From assembly GCA_963820055.1 (NCBI GenBank), contig CAWFYJ010000005.1, positions 1 to 64,000 on the forward strand: DNA of 64,000 nucleotides. Reading direction: 5' to 3'. A program made the translations under genes and the position numbers. The notes under the pieces were generated by a model. The model was not told the origin of the DNA. It ran no database searches and saw only the letters and a list, made by a program, of their open reading frames with translations. Positions 32,845-41,343 of this stretch are shown one piece after another. The DNA comes from RHKX01 sp963820055 (GTDB lineage Bacteria; Actinomycetota; Thermoleophilia; Solirubrobacterales; 70-9). Position 1 is the stretch's first letter. Every line of letters starts with the position of its first letter.

Positions 32845-35418
32845 ATGGATCCGGAACGCCGCGCCAAGCTCGAGAAGACGACCCGCTACGACCCCGGTGA
32901 GGTCGAAGGTCGCGTCTATGCGGCCTGGTGGGATGCAGGGTGGTTCACCCCGGAGGCCGAGGGGACGGCGGAGGAGAACTACTCGATCGCGATCCCGCCG
33001 CCGAACGTGACCGGGTCGCTGCACATGGGCCACGGGCTCAACAACACGATCCAGGACACGCTCGTTCGCCGGCAGCGGATGGCGGGGCGGAGGGTCAAGT
33101 GGATAATCGGCACCGATCACGCCGGCATCGCCACGCAGTCGGTGGTCGAGAAGGAGTTGCGCAAGGAGGGGGTCGACCGGCACGAGCTCGGCCGCGAGGG
33201 GTTCGTCGCTCGCGTCTGGGAGTGGCGCGAGCAGTACGGCGGCACGATCATCGAGCAGCTCAAGCGCCTCGGCGTCTCCGGCGACTTCGCGAACGAGCGC
33301 TTCACGCTCGACGAGGGCTACGTCCGCGCCGTCTACAAGGTCTTCGTCGCCCTCCACGAGAAGGGCCTGATCTACCGCGACAACTACATGGTCAACTGGG
33401 ATCCGGGCTCGCACTCGGCGATCAGCGACCTCGAGGTCGAGAACCGCGAGGTCGAGGACGTCCTCTTCTCGGTCGACTACCCGATCGAGGGCTCCGACCG
33501 CGTTCTCACGGTCGCCACCGTGCGCCCCGAGACGATGCTGGCCGACACCGCCGTCGCCGTGAACCCGGCCGACGAGCGCTATGCCGACCTGGTCGGCAGC
33601 CACTGCGTCCTGCCGCTGGTCGGCCGCCGGCTGCCGATCATCGCCGACGAGCACGTCGACATCGAGTTCGGCACCGGCGCCCTGAAGATCACCCCCGGGC
33701 ACGACCAGAACGACTTCGAGATCGGCCGCAGGCACGGCCTCGAGGAGATTTCGGTGATCGGCGAGGACGGCCGGATGAACGAGGCGGCGGGCGACTACGA
33801 GGGGCTGACGATCGCCGAGGCTCAGGAGCGCATCGTCGCGGCCCTGCGCGAGGAGGGCGCGCTGTCGGCCGAGGAGCCCTACACCCACTCGGTCCCGTTC
33901 TCGCACCGCTCCGGGCAGCGGATCGAGCCGCTGATCAGCCTCCAGTGGTTCTGCCGGATGGAGGAGCTGGCGAAGCCGGCGATGGAGGTCGTCCGCGACG
34001 GCCGGGTCACGTTCACGCCGGAGCGCTGGGGCCGCGTCTACATGGACTGGATGGAGAACATCCGCCCCTGGTGCGTCTCCCGCCAGCTCTGGTGGGGCCA
34101 TCAGCTGCCGGTCTGGTACTGCGACCGCTGCGGGACGACGATCGTCGCCGAGCACGAGCCGCCCGACGGGGCCTGCGAGTCGTGCGGGGAGAAGCTGCGC
34201 CGCGACGAGGACGTCCTCGACACCTGGTTCAGCTCGGCGCTCTGGCCGTTCGCGACGCTCGGCTGGCCCGACGACACGCCCGAGCTGCGGGCCTTCTACC
34301 CGACCGACGTGCTCTCGACGGCGCGGGACATCATCTACCTCTGGGTCGCGCGGATGATCATGAGCGGCCTCGAGTTCCTCGACGAGATCCCGTTCAGCGA
34401 CGTCTACATCCACTCGGTCATCCAGGCCCCCGACGGCCGGCGGATGTCGAAGAGCCTCGGCACCGGCATCGACCCGATCGAGCTGATCGACTCGCACGGC
34501 GCCGACGCCCTCCGCTTCGGCCTGCTGTCGATGTCGTCGAGCCAGGACGTGCGGTTCTCGGAGGCTAAGGTCCAGCAGGGACGCGACCTCGCCAACAAGC
34601 TCTGGAACGCCTCGCGGCTGATCCTCCTCAATGCGGGGGACGCCGCTCCGGAGGCGTCCACCGACGCCGTCGAGGACCGCTGGATCCTCTCGCGTCTCGA
34701 GCGGACGGTCGAGCGCGTCGGTGAGCGTCTCGACGCCTTCGACTTCTCCCACGCGGCGCTCGAGCTCTACCGGTTCGTCTACTCGGATCTCTGCGACTGG
34801 TACCTCGAGATCGTCAAGCCCCGCCTCTACGACGGCCCCGCCGAGGGCGATCTCAGCGCCGCCGGAAACCTCCTGCACGTGCTCGGCCGGACGCTCGCGA
34901 TGGCCCACCCGCTGATGCCGTTCGTCACCGAGGAGATCTGGAGCTACATGCCCGACCGCGAGTCGGAGCTGATCGTCGCTCCCTACCCGGTCGCCGACCC
35001 CGCCCGCTTCGACGACGCCGCCGAGGCCGAGGTCGCCGCAGCGATCGAGCTGACCCGCTCGCTGCGCCGCTGGCGCGAGCTCGCCGGCGTCTCGCCCGGA
35101 TCGCCGCTGCGGGCCCGGACGGCCGACGGCGTTCACCCGCTGGTGCTGCGGCTCGCGCGGCTCGAGCTCGACGGCGCCGGCGACGAGGCCGCGATCGCGG
35201 CGGTCGGCTCGATCGAGATCCTTCCCTCCGACGACCTCGACCCCGAGGCGGTCGCCGGCCGCATGGAGGAGCTTCGGGAGCGGCTCCGTGGCGAGGTCCG
35301 CCGCGCCGAGGGCAAGCTCGGCAACGAGAAGTTCGTCGCCAACGCGCCGACCGACGTCGTCGACGCCGAACGCGAGAAGCTCGAGCGCTACCGGGCCGAG
35401 CTCGAGGAGCTGGGCTGA
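32845..35418 (+). CDS. valS: Valyl-tRNA synthetase
   Basis: 857-aa class I synthetase charging tRNA-Val. HIGH motif is SLHMGHGL (about 57-64), KMSKS is RRMSKSLGTGIDP (about 532-545). The editing domain (TVATVRPETMLADTAVAV...GTGALKITPGHDQNDFEIGRRHGL) and the WCVSRQLWWGHQLPVWYC zinc-like region are complete. The anticodon-binding domain runs from about 610 and the C-terminal coiled coil (ELRERLRGEVRRAEGKLGNEKFVANAP) ends the protein. folC starts within its stop codon. Confidence 0.97.
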   Translation: MDPERRAKLEKTTRYDPGEVEGRVYAAWWDAGWFTPEAEGTAEENYSIAIPPPNVTGSLHMGHGLNNTIQDTLVRRQRMAGRRVKWIIGTDHAGIATQSVVEKELRKEGVDRHELGREGFVARVWEWREQYGGTIIEQLKRLGVSGDFANERFTLDEGYVRAVYKVFVALHEKGLIYRDNYMVNWDPGSHSAISDLEVENREVEDVLFSVDYPIEGSDRVLTVATVRPETMLADTAVAVNPADERYADLVGSHCVLPLVGRRLPIIADEHVDIEFGTGALKITPGHDQNDFEIGRRHGLEEISVIGEDGRMNEAAGDYEGLTIAEAQERIVAALREEGALSAEEPYTHSVPFSHRSGQRIEPLISLQWFCRMEELAKPAMEVVRDGRVTFTPERWGRVYMDWMENIRPWCVSRQLWWGHQLPVWYCDRCGTTIVAEHEPPDGACESCGEKLRRDEDVLDTWFSSALWPFATLGWPDDTPELRAFYPTDVLSTARDIIYLWVARMIMSGLEFLDEIPFSDVYIHSVIQAPDGRRMSKSLGTGIDPIELIDSHGADALRFGLLSMSSSQDVRFSEAKVQQGRDLANKLWNASRLILLNAGDAAPEASTDAVEDRWILSRLERTVERVGERLDAFDFSHAALELYRFVYSDLCDWYLEIVKPRLYDGPAEGDLSAAGNLLHVLGRTLAMAHPLMPFVTEEIWSYMPDRESELIVAPYPVADPARFDDAAEAEVAAAIELTRSLRRWRELAGVSPGSPLRARTADGVHPLVLRLARLELDGAGDEAAIAAVGSIEILPSDDLDPEAVAGRMEELRERLRGEVRRAEGKLGNEKFVANAPTDVVDAEREKLERYRAELEELG

Positions 35419-36668
35419 CCGACCCCGAGCACTTCCTGGCCGGGCTCGAGCCGGTCGGATGGCGCTTCGGGCTCGATCGGATGCGGGCGCTCTGCGCGGC
35501 GCTCGACTGGCCGCAGCGCCGTTACCGGACCCTCCACGTCGTCGGGACGAACGGCAAGTCGTCGGTGACGACGATGACCGCGGCCCTCCTCCAGCGCTCC
35601 GGGCTCCGCGCCGGCGCCTGCATCTCCCCGCACGTCTGGCGCTGGGCCGAGCGGACTCGGATCGACGGGGCCGAGATCTCGGTGGACGCGTTCGCCCATG
35701 CCGTCGCGACCGTCGCGGCGGCGATCGGACCCGTCGAGGCCGAGCTCGAGGAGGGGGAAAGGATCACCCAGTTCGAGGCCGCCATCGCCGTGTCGTTCGT
35801 CGCCTTCGCCGAAGCCGGGCTCGACGTCGCCGTCGTCGAGGCCGGTCTCGGCGGCCGCCTCGACGCCACGAACGTGATCGACTCGACCGCGACCGCGCTC
35901 ACATCGGTCGGGCTCGACCACGTCGAGTACCTCGGCTCGACCGAGCGGGAGATCGCCGGTGAGAAGCTCGCCGTCCTCAGGGAGGGGACCACCCTCGTGA
36001 CCGGCCGGCTCGCGCCCGAGATCGCCGATCTCGCCCGCGCGACCGCGGTCGACCGCGGGGCCGAGCTGATCGTCGCCCCACCGCTTCCCGCGGCGGCGCT
36101 GCCCGGGCCGATGGCTCCGTATCTGGAGCGCAACGCAGCGGTCGCCGTCGCCCTCGCCGAGACGGTAACGGGGCCGCTCAAGCCCGCTGCGGTCGCCGAT
36201 GCCATCGGACACGCCGCGCTGCCGGGTCGCGCCGAGCTCCTCGCCGGCGACCCGCCGCAGCTCGCCGACGCCGCCCACAACGAGGCGGGCGCCCGCGCCC
36301 TGGCAGAGGCGCTGCCGGGCCTCGCTGCCGGCCGGCCGGTCTTCGGCTGCCTCTCGATCCTCGCCGACAAGGACGCCGCCGCCATCGCGGCGGCGCTCGC
36401 TCCGGCACTCGACCGCTGCGTCTGCACCGCCGCCGACCCGGGTCCGGCGATGGGCCGGCCCGGCGCCCGGGCGCTGCCGGCGGGCGAGCTCGCGACGATC
36501 GTTGCGGCGGCGGGGGTCGACGTCGAGGAGGTGCCCGATCCGGCTGCGGCGGTGACGGCCACCATCGAACTCGCCCGCGACCACGGCGGGGTGGCGCTTT
36601 TCGCCGGTTCGCATTACCTTCTCCGATACGTATGGAACGCGAGGCGAGATCCGAACTGCTCTCGATGA
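35415..36668 (+). CDS. folC: Folylpolyglutamate/dihydrofolate synthase, apparent CTG start
   Basis: 417 aa. Adds glutamate to folates using ATP. P-loop VVGTNGKSSVTTM (about 44-56), the Mur-ligase-type GRLDATNVID with the carbamylated-Lys region and the ISPHVWRWAERTRIDG folate-binding segment are present; the C-terminal domain has AGDPPQLADAAHNEAGARALAEAL. The N-terminus TDPEHFLAGLEPVGWRFGLDRMRALCAAL is normal for FolC and lies upstream of the first ATG (35481). The only start at the right place is CTG, overlapping the valS stop as CTGA. An A-to-C or G-to-C error would also explain it. Confidence 0.93.
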   Translation: MTDPEHFLAGLEPVGWRFGLDRMRALCAALDWPQRRYRTLHVVGTNGKSSVTTMTAALLQRSGLRAGACISPHVWRWAERTRIDGAEISVDAFAHAVATVAAAIGPVEAELEEGERITQFEAAIAVSFVAFAEAGLDVAVVEAGLGGRLDATNVIDSTATALTSVGLDHVEYLGSTEREIAGEKLAVLREGTTLVTGRLAPEIADLARATAVDRGAELIVAPPLPAAALPGPMAPYLERNAAVAVALAETVTGPLKPAAVADAIGHAALPGRAELLAGDPPQLADAAHNEAGARALAEALPGLAAGRPVFGCLSILADKDAAAIAAALAPALDRCVCTAADPGPAMGRPGARALPAGELATIVAAAGVDVEEVPDPAAAVTATIELARDHGGVALFAGSHYLLRYVWNARRDPNCSR

Positions 36669-36751
36669 TGGGGCTGGTGGCCGCAGTGGTCGCCGTCGTG
36701 ATCCTCGTCTTCTTCGGGCTCGGCTATCTGTTCGGCCGCCTGTTCCTCTGA
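36632..36751 (+). CDS. Small single-helix membrane protein
   Basis: 39 aa, overlapping the last 37 nt of folC in another frame. A charged start (MEREARSELLS) is followed by one helix, GLVAAVVAVVILVFFGLGYLFGRLFL, running to the stop. Both the ATG and the helix sit where small membrane proteins are often found in this locus. Too short to assign; it may be a regulator or partner of a membrane complex. Confidence 0.65.
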   Translation: MEREARSELLSMMGLVAAVVAVVILVFFGLGYLFGRLFL

Positions 36752-36802
36752 AATCGGGCGCTCAGGCGAGGGGGGCTTCGAAGTGACGGCTGACGATCCG
36801 GG

Positions 36803-36808
36803 TACACT
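36803..36808 (+). promoter_or_regulatory. -10 element TACACT
   Basis: TACACT, 12 nt before the ATG at 36821; followed by GCCGCGCC exactly as at clpP. Confidence 0.5.
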
Positions 36809-36820
36809 GCCGCGCCTTAG

Positions 36821-37552
36821 ATGCCCGTAGCGCTCTTCGGAATCACGGACGGCTCGTTGAACCTTGCCGTCAATCTTCTGCTTCTCGTCCTCGTCGTCGT
36901 CTGGCTTTCGCTTGTCTACTGGACGTTCGCCGACGCACGCAGGCGCGTTGCCGACCCCGTTCTCGTCGGAACCGCGACCGCTGCCTCGCTGATCCCGTTC
37001 ATCGGCACGATCGTCTACACGATCCTCCGGCCGCCGGAGTTCCTCGCCGACGCGCGCGAGCGCGAGGTCGAGACACAGGCTTCGGAGCTGCGGATGCGGC
37101 ACCTGACCGCACAGTCTTGCCCGCGCTGCGAGCATCCGATCGAGCGCAGCTGGCTGCGCTGCCCGGAGTGCCAGCACCGTCTCAAGGACCCCTGCGTCTC
37201 CTGCAACCGCCCGGTCGACCCCCGCTGGGCCGTCTGCCCGTACTGCGAGACGCCGCTGCGCCGTCCCGAGCGCGAGGAGGAGCCGCGGTCGCGGTCCCGC
37301 TCGCGCGGCTCCGGCTCGTCCTCGCGGAAGGCGGCGGCTTCCGAGGCGCCGCCGCGCAAGGCATCGTCGAGCCGCCGCGCCAAGTCGGCGCCGAGCACCC
37401 GCTCTTCATCCGCTTCTTCATCGACTTCGGAGGCGGCTGCGCGCACGAAGCGCAGCGAGCGTCCGCCGCGGGCCGAGCGCCCGGCGAGCGACGATCCGTC
37501 CGCCGACGAAGGCGATTCCGGCCCGCGCCGGCGCTCGACCACGCCTTCCTGA
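36821..37552 (+). CDS. Membrane protein with double zinc ribbon
   Basis: 243 aa. Residues 10-35 (GSLNLAVNLLLLVLVVVWLSLVYWTF) and 48-66 (LVGTATAASLIPFIGTIVY) are two membrane helices. Then a double zinc ribbon: CPRCEHPI...LRCPECQHRL...CVSCNRPV...VCPYCETPL, eight cysteines in four CxxC pairs. The tail from about residue 160 is low-complexity Ser/Arg/Lys. It could anchor a metal site or nucleic acid at the membrane; function unknown. Its place between folC and ndk is new to me for this operon. Confidence 0.75.
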   Translation: MPVALFGITDGSLNLAVNLLLLVLVVVWLSLVYWTFADARRRVADPVLVGTATAASLIPFIGTIVYTILRPPEFLADAREREVETQASELRMRHLTAQSCPRCEHPIERSWLRCPECQHRLKDPCVSCNRPVDPRWAVCPYCETPLRRPEREEEPRSRSRSRGSGSSSRKAAASEAPPRKASSSRRAKSAPSTRSSSASSSTSEAAARTKRSERPPRAERPASDDPSADEGDSGPRRRSTTPS

Positions 37553-37596
37553 GCCCCAGACCCATCCCCGACTCCCGAGACTCGAGAGGTCCCGAC

Positions 37597-38013
37597 ATGT
37601 CCGAGAAGACCCGCACCCTGATCCTGATCAAGCCCGACGCCTTCGAGCGCGGCCTCACCGGCGAGGTGATCGCCCGCTTCGAGAGCAAGGGCCTGCGCCT
37701 GACCGCCCTCAAGCAGATCACCGCCGAGGAGGCCACCGCTCACGAGCACTACGCCGAGCACACGGACAAGCCGTTCTTCGGCGAGCTCGTCGACTTCATC
37801 ACCGGCGGCCCGCTGGTCGCCGCCGTCCTCGAGGGCGTCGAGGCCGTCAAGGCCGCCCGTCAGCTGATCGGCGCGACCAACCCGATCGAGGCCGAGACGG
37901 GCTCGATCCGCGGCGACTTCGGCACCGAGGTCACGTTCAACCTCGTCCACGGCTCCGACTCCGACGAGTCCGCCACGCGCGAGATCGGGATCTGGTTCCC
38001 CGAGCTCGGCTGA
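37597..38013 (+). CDS. ndk: Nucleoside diphosphate kinase
   Basis: 138 aa. Passes phosphate from ATP to NDPs through a phosphohistidine. The start motif TLILIKPDAFERGLTGEVIARFE, the YAEHTDKPFFGELVDFITGGPLVAAVLEG substrate loop and the catalytic His in FNLVHGSDS are all present. The ATG at 37597 has no strong ribosome site but matches family length. Confidence 0.96.
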   Translation: MSEKTRTLILIKPDAFERGLTGEVIARFESKGLRLTALKQITAEEATAHEHYAEHTDKPFFGELVDFITGGPLVAAVLEGVEAVKAARQLIGATNPIEAETGSIRGDFGTEVTFNLVHGSDSDESATREIGIWFPELG

Positions 38014-38041
38014 GCGTCCCGGCATCGCCGCCGCTCCGGAC

Positions 38042-38590
38042 TTGAAGCTCGTCCTCGCCTCGGCGTCGCCGCGGCGACGCGAGCTGCTGGGGCTGATGGG
38101 CCTCGACTTCGAGGTCGAGCCGACCGGCGTCGCCGAGCTGACCGAAGGCGACCCGCAGGTCATCGTCGTCGAGAACGCGCTGCGTAAGGCGCGGGCGGTC
38201 GATCGTCCCGACGCGGTCGTCCTCGGCGTCGACACCGACGTCGTCTGCGACGGCCGGCTGCTCGGCAAGCCCGGCGACGACGGCGACGCGACCGCCCGGC
38301 TGCGCGTCCTCTCGGGCCGGACCCACGAGGTCCTCAGCGGGGTCGCGTTGATCGCGGCCGGAGGAGAGAGCACCGAGCTCGTCCGCACCGCGGTGACCTT
38401 CCGGGATCTCGACGATCGCGAGATCGAGGCCTACGTCGCGTCGGGGGAGTGGCGGGACCGGGCCGGCGGCTACGCGGTCCAGGGGCTCGGCTCTTCGCTG
38501 GTCGCGAGGATCGACGGCGACCTCTCGAACGTGATCGGGTTGCCGATCCCGGCGCTGAGCAGGATGATTCAAAAATTGCAGGATCGCTAA
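38042..38590 (+). CDS. Maf-like nucleoside triphosphate pyrophosphatase
   Basis: 182 aa from a TTG. Maf signature LVLASASPRRRELLGLMGLDFEVEP at the start, VVLGVDTDVVCDGRLLGKPGD (active-site Asp) and GGYAVQGLGSSLVARIDGDLSNVIGLP. Members hydrolyse dTTP/UTP or modified nucleotides to monophosphates, preventing misincorporation. In many bacteria maf lies beside mreBCD, as here. Confidence 0.94.
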   Translation: MKLVLASASPRRRELLGLMGLDFEVEPTGVAELTEGDPQVIVVENALRKARAVDRPDAVVLGVDTDVVCDGRLLGKPGDDGDATARLRVLSGRTHEVLSGVALIAAGGESTELVRTAVTFRDLDDREIEAYVASGEWRDRAGGYAVQGLGSSLVARIDGDLSNVIGLPIPALSRMIQKLQDR

Positions 38591-38593
38591 GGA

Positions 38594-38628
38594 ACTATGT
38601 GATTCATGTTGTGTTTTGCTCACATAGT
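38594..38628. repeat. Inverted repeat upstream of mreB
   Basis: ACTATGTGA (38594-38602) and TCACATAGT (38620-38628), a perfect 9-bp inverted repeat with a 17-nt AT-rich spacer. It may end maf transcription or be a regulator site for the mre operon. The 240-nt gap to mreB holds no gene; TAGACT at 38651 is a possible -10. Confidence 0.55.
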
Positions 38629-38833
38629 CGCTGGTTCGGGCGTCGTTCGCTAGACTCGCACGGCTCCCGAACGCCGCCGCCGATCAGCAGAACCGGGGGC
38701 TCAGACAAGTTCGGGCCGGCGGGCCGATGCGGGCGCGATACCGGTGGTTTCATCCCGCGCGTCGTTCACGCCGCCGGCACGCTTCCACACCTTTCCCAGT
38801 ACCAATCAACCCGAGACTTCCTGAAACTCATTC

Positions 38834-39880
38834 ATGGGCATCTTCAGCTACCTGACAGGCTTCGGCGGCCGCGACATGGCGGTCGACCTCGGCACCGCCA
38901 ACACGCTCGTCTACGTGCGCGGACGCGGCATCGTGCTCTCGGAGCCGAGCGTCGTCGCCGTCGACACCCGCTCCGGTGAGGTCCACGCGGTCGGCATGGA
39001 CGCGAAGCGGATGCTCGGCCGCACGCCCGGCACGATCCAGGCGATCCGGCCGCTCAAGGACGGCGTCATCGCCGACTTCGACGTCACCGAGGAGATGCTC
39101 CGCCACTTCATCCAGAAGGTCCACCAGAACCGGTTCGCCCACCCGCGCGTCGTCGTCTGCGTCCCCTCCGGCGTCACCGGCGTCGAGAAGCGCGCAGTCG
39201 AGGAGGCCTGCCTCGCCGCCGGCGCCCGCCAGGCCTACCTGATCGAGGAGCCGATGGCCGCCGCGATCGGCGCCGGTCTCCCGGTCGGCGAGCCGACCGG
39301 CTCGATGGTCGTCGACATCGGCGGCGGCACGAGCGAGGTCGCGGTGATCTCGCTGGGCGGCATCGTCGTCTCGCAGTCGATCCGCGTCGGCGGCGACGAG
39401 ATGGACGACGCGATCGTCAACTGGTGCAAGACCCACCACAAGCTGATGATCGGCCAGCAGACCGCCGAGGAGGTCAAGCTCGAGGCGGGCTCCGCGACCG
39501 AGCTCCGCGAGGAGGTCAGGACCGAGATCCGCGGCCGCGACATCGTCTCCGGCCTGCCGAAGACGGTGATGCTGAGCTCCGAGGAGGTCCGCGAGGCGCT
39601 CCGCGACCCGGTCGAATCGATCGTCAACGCCGTCAAGGAGACGCTCGACCGGACTCCGCCCGAGCTCGCCGGCGACATCATGGACCGCGGCATCACGCTC
39701 GCCGGCGGCGGGTCGCTTCTCCAGGGCTTCGACGAGCGCCTCCGCGAGGAGTGCCAGATGCCGGCGCAGCTCGCCGATTCGCCTCTCACCTGCGTTGCCG
39801 TCGGCTCCGGTCGCTCGCTCGAGGAGTTCGAGACGATCCACCGGGTCAACGCCAACTCCGGCCGCCGCCGGCGGCGCTGA
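38834..39880 (+). CDS. mreB: Rod shape-determining protein MreB
   Basis: 348-aa actin homologue. Phosphate 1 loop DMAVDLGTANTLVYV, phosphate 2 VVDIGGGTSEVAVISLGG, adenosine loop ITLAGGGSLLQGFDE, and VVVCVPSGVTGVEKRAVEEA. It forms membrane-bound filaments that steer lateral wall synthesis by the RodA-PBP2 complex. The N-terminus GIFSYLTGFGGRD is an amphipathic membrane-binding start. The C-terminus has an extra RRRRR. First gene of the mre operon. Confidence 0.96.
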   Translation: MGIFSYLTGFGGRDMAVDLGTANTLVYVRGRGIVLSEPSVVAVDTRSGEVHAVGMDAKRMLGRTPGTIQAIRPLKDGVIADFDVTEEMLRHFIQKVHQNRFAHPRVVVCVPSGVTGVEKRAVEEACLAAGARQAYLIEEPMAAAIGAGLPVGEPTGSMVVDIGGGTSEVAVISLGGIVVSQSIRVGGDEMDDAIVNWCKTHHKLMIGQQTAEEVKLEAGSATELREEVRTEIRGRDIVSGLPKTVMLSSEEVREALRDPVESIVNAVKETLDRTPPELAGDIMDRGITLAGGGSLLQGFDERLREECQMPAQLADSPLTCVAVGSGRSLEEFETIHRVNANSGRRRRR

Positions 39881-39891
39881 GCCGGAAAGCG

Positions 39892-40752
39892 ATGTATCGC
39901 AAGCAGGTACGCCGGCGCCGCGCGATCCTCGTGGTCCTCGTCGTCGCCTGCCTGATGCTGATCAGCATCTCGATCAGCGAGGCCGAGGACGGCCCGCTCC
40001 ATTCCGTGCAGTCCGGCGTCTCCTCGGTCCTGTCCCCGGTCGGCGAGGGCGCCAGCCGCGCCCTGAAGCCCGCCCGCGACCTGATCGACTGGTTCAACGA
40101 GACCTGGAAGGCCCGCGGCGAGAACGACGACCTCAAGGATCAGGTCGCGTCGCTGCGCTCGCAGCTGATCGACACGCAGGATGCCGCCGAGAAAGCCGGG
40201 TACGCCGACCAGCTCGAGCAGCTGATCCAGGAGGGTGAGCTGTCCGGGTACACGCCCGTCGACGCCACCGTCGTCGGCCGCTCGTTCAGCCTCTGGTACG
40301 GCTCGATCAAGATCAGCGCCGGCAGTTCCGACGGTGTCAGTCGCAACGATGCGGTCATCACGAAGGACGGCTTGATCGGACGCGTCTCGCAGGTCACCGG
40401 CGGCACCTCCGAGGTGGCGCTGATCACCGACGGCGAGAGCGGCGTCGCGGCCCGGGTCGTCGGCAAGGGCCCGGAGGGCCTGGTGAGCGGCGTCGTCGGC
40501 AACCCCGGCCGCCTCGACCTCAGCCTCATCCAGGGCGACCAGGAGGTCAAGGACGGCGACCGGCTCGTCACCGCCGGCTTCACGACCGAGACCGGCCTGA
40601 CCTCGCGCTACCCGGCGAACATCCCGATCGGCCAGGTCGTCGAGACGATCCCGGCGGAGCAGGAGCAGCGCGAGCAGGTCAACGTCGAGCCCTTCGCCGA
40701 TCTCTCCGACCTCAGCGAGGTCACCGTGCTGACGACCGGAGGCGGCGGATGA
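39892..40752 (+). CDS. mreC: Cell shape-determining protein MreC
   Basis: 286 aa. One membrane helix (RAILVVLVVACLMLISISIS, 10-29), a coiled coil (NDDLKDQVASLRSQLIDTQDAAEKAGYADQLEQLI), then two beta barrels (DATVVGRSFSLWYGSIKISAGSSDGVSRNDAVITKDGLIGRVSQV..., RLVTAGFTTETGLTSRYPANIPIGQVV). Periplasmic-side scaffold linking MreB to PBP2 and MreD. The end overlaps the mreD start as ATGA. Confidence 0.94.
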   Translation: MYRKQVRRRRAILVVLVVACLMLISISISEAEDGPLHSVQSGVSSVLSPVGEGASRALKPARDLIDWFNETWKARGENDDLKDQVASLRSQLIDTQDAAEKAGYADQLEQLIQEGELSGYTPVDATVVGRSFSLWYGSIKISAGSSDGVSRNDAVITKDGLIGRVSQVTGGTSEVALITDGESGVAARVVGKGPEGLVSGVVGNPGRLDLSLIQGDQEVKDGDRLVTAGFTTETGLTSRYPANIPIGQVVETIPAEQEQREQVNVEPFADLSDLSEVTVLTTGGGG

Positions 40753-41343
40753 TCGTCACCCCGCCGAATCCTCGTCCGGATCGTCCTCGTCGTCTTCTTC
40801 TCGGTGCTGATCCAGTTCGGGTTCTTCTCGCAGATCTCCCTGCTCGGCTCGGTCGCCAACCTGCTTCCCGTCGTCGTCGTCGCATTCGGGCTGCTCGGCG
40901 GCGCCGTCACCGGCGCCGTCACCGGGTTCTGTACCGGGCTGCTCATCGACGTGATGATCGGCGGCACCCCGGGGGTCGCCTCGCTGTCGCTGATGGCCGC
41001 CGGATACCTGGCCGGCCGCTGGCGCGAGGGCTACGACATCGTCAGCTCGCTCGTGCCGCCGCTCCTCACCGGGGCGCTCACGGCCCTGACCGCGCTCATC
41101 TACGGGGCGCTGACCCTGACCCTCGGCGTCGACGCGCCGATCAGCGTGCTCGCTCTCCGCGAGGTCGTCGTGCAGGGCATCCTCGGAGTCCTCCTCGCGG
41201 TTCCCGTCTTCCCGCTGATCCGCCGGATCGTCCGGCCGGCGCTCGTCGACGAAGCGACGATGGCGCGCTCGCGCGCCGCCGGCACGCAACCGGCGGGTCG
41301 GCGCGGCACGTTCGGGATGATGCGAGGGCAGGGCAGCCTCTGA
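40749..41343 (+). CDS. mreD: Rod shape-determining protein MreD (frameshifted at residue 5)
   Basis: Integral membrane protein, about 197 aa. The expected start is the ATGA overlap with mreC, giving MIVT; in that frame the next residues are nonsense. In frame +1, with no stop, the first helix RRILVRIVLVVFFSVLIQFGFFSQISLLG reads through. One fewer C in CACCCCGCC (40758-40764) restores one frame: MIVTRRILVRIV. Otherwise the only start in the good frame is GTG 40804, inside helix 1. The rest has four more helices (NLLPVVVVAFGLLGGAVTGAVTGFCTGLLIDVMIGG and so on). Ends in TGATG with mrdA. Confidence 0.88.

Noticed and set aside
32827..35136. 769-codon minus-strand open frame
   Set aside because: Antisense of valS with no domain sense and no start signals.
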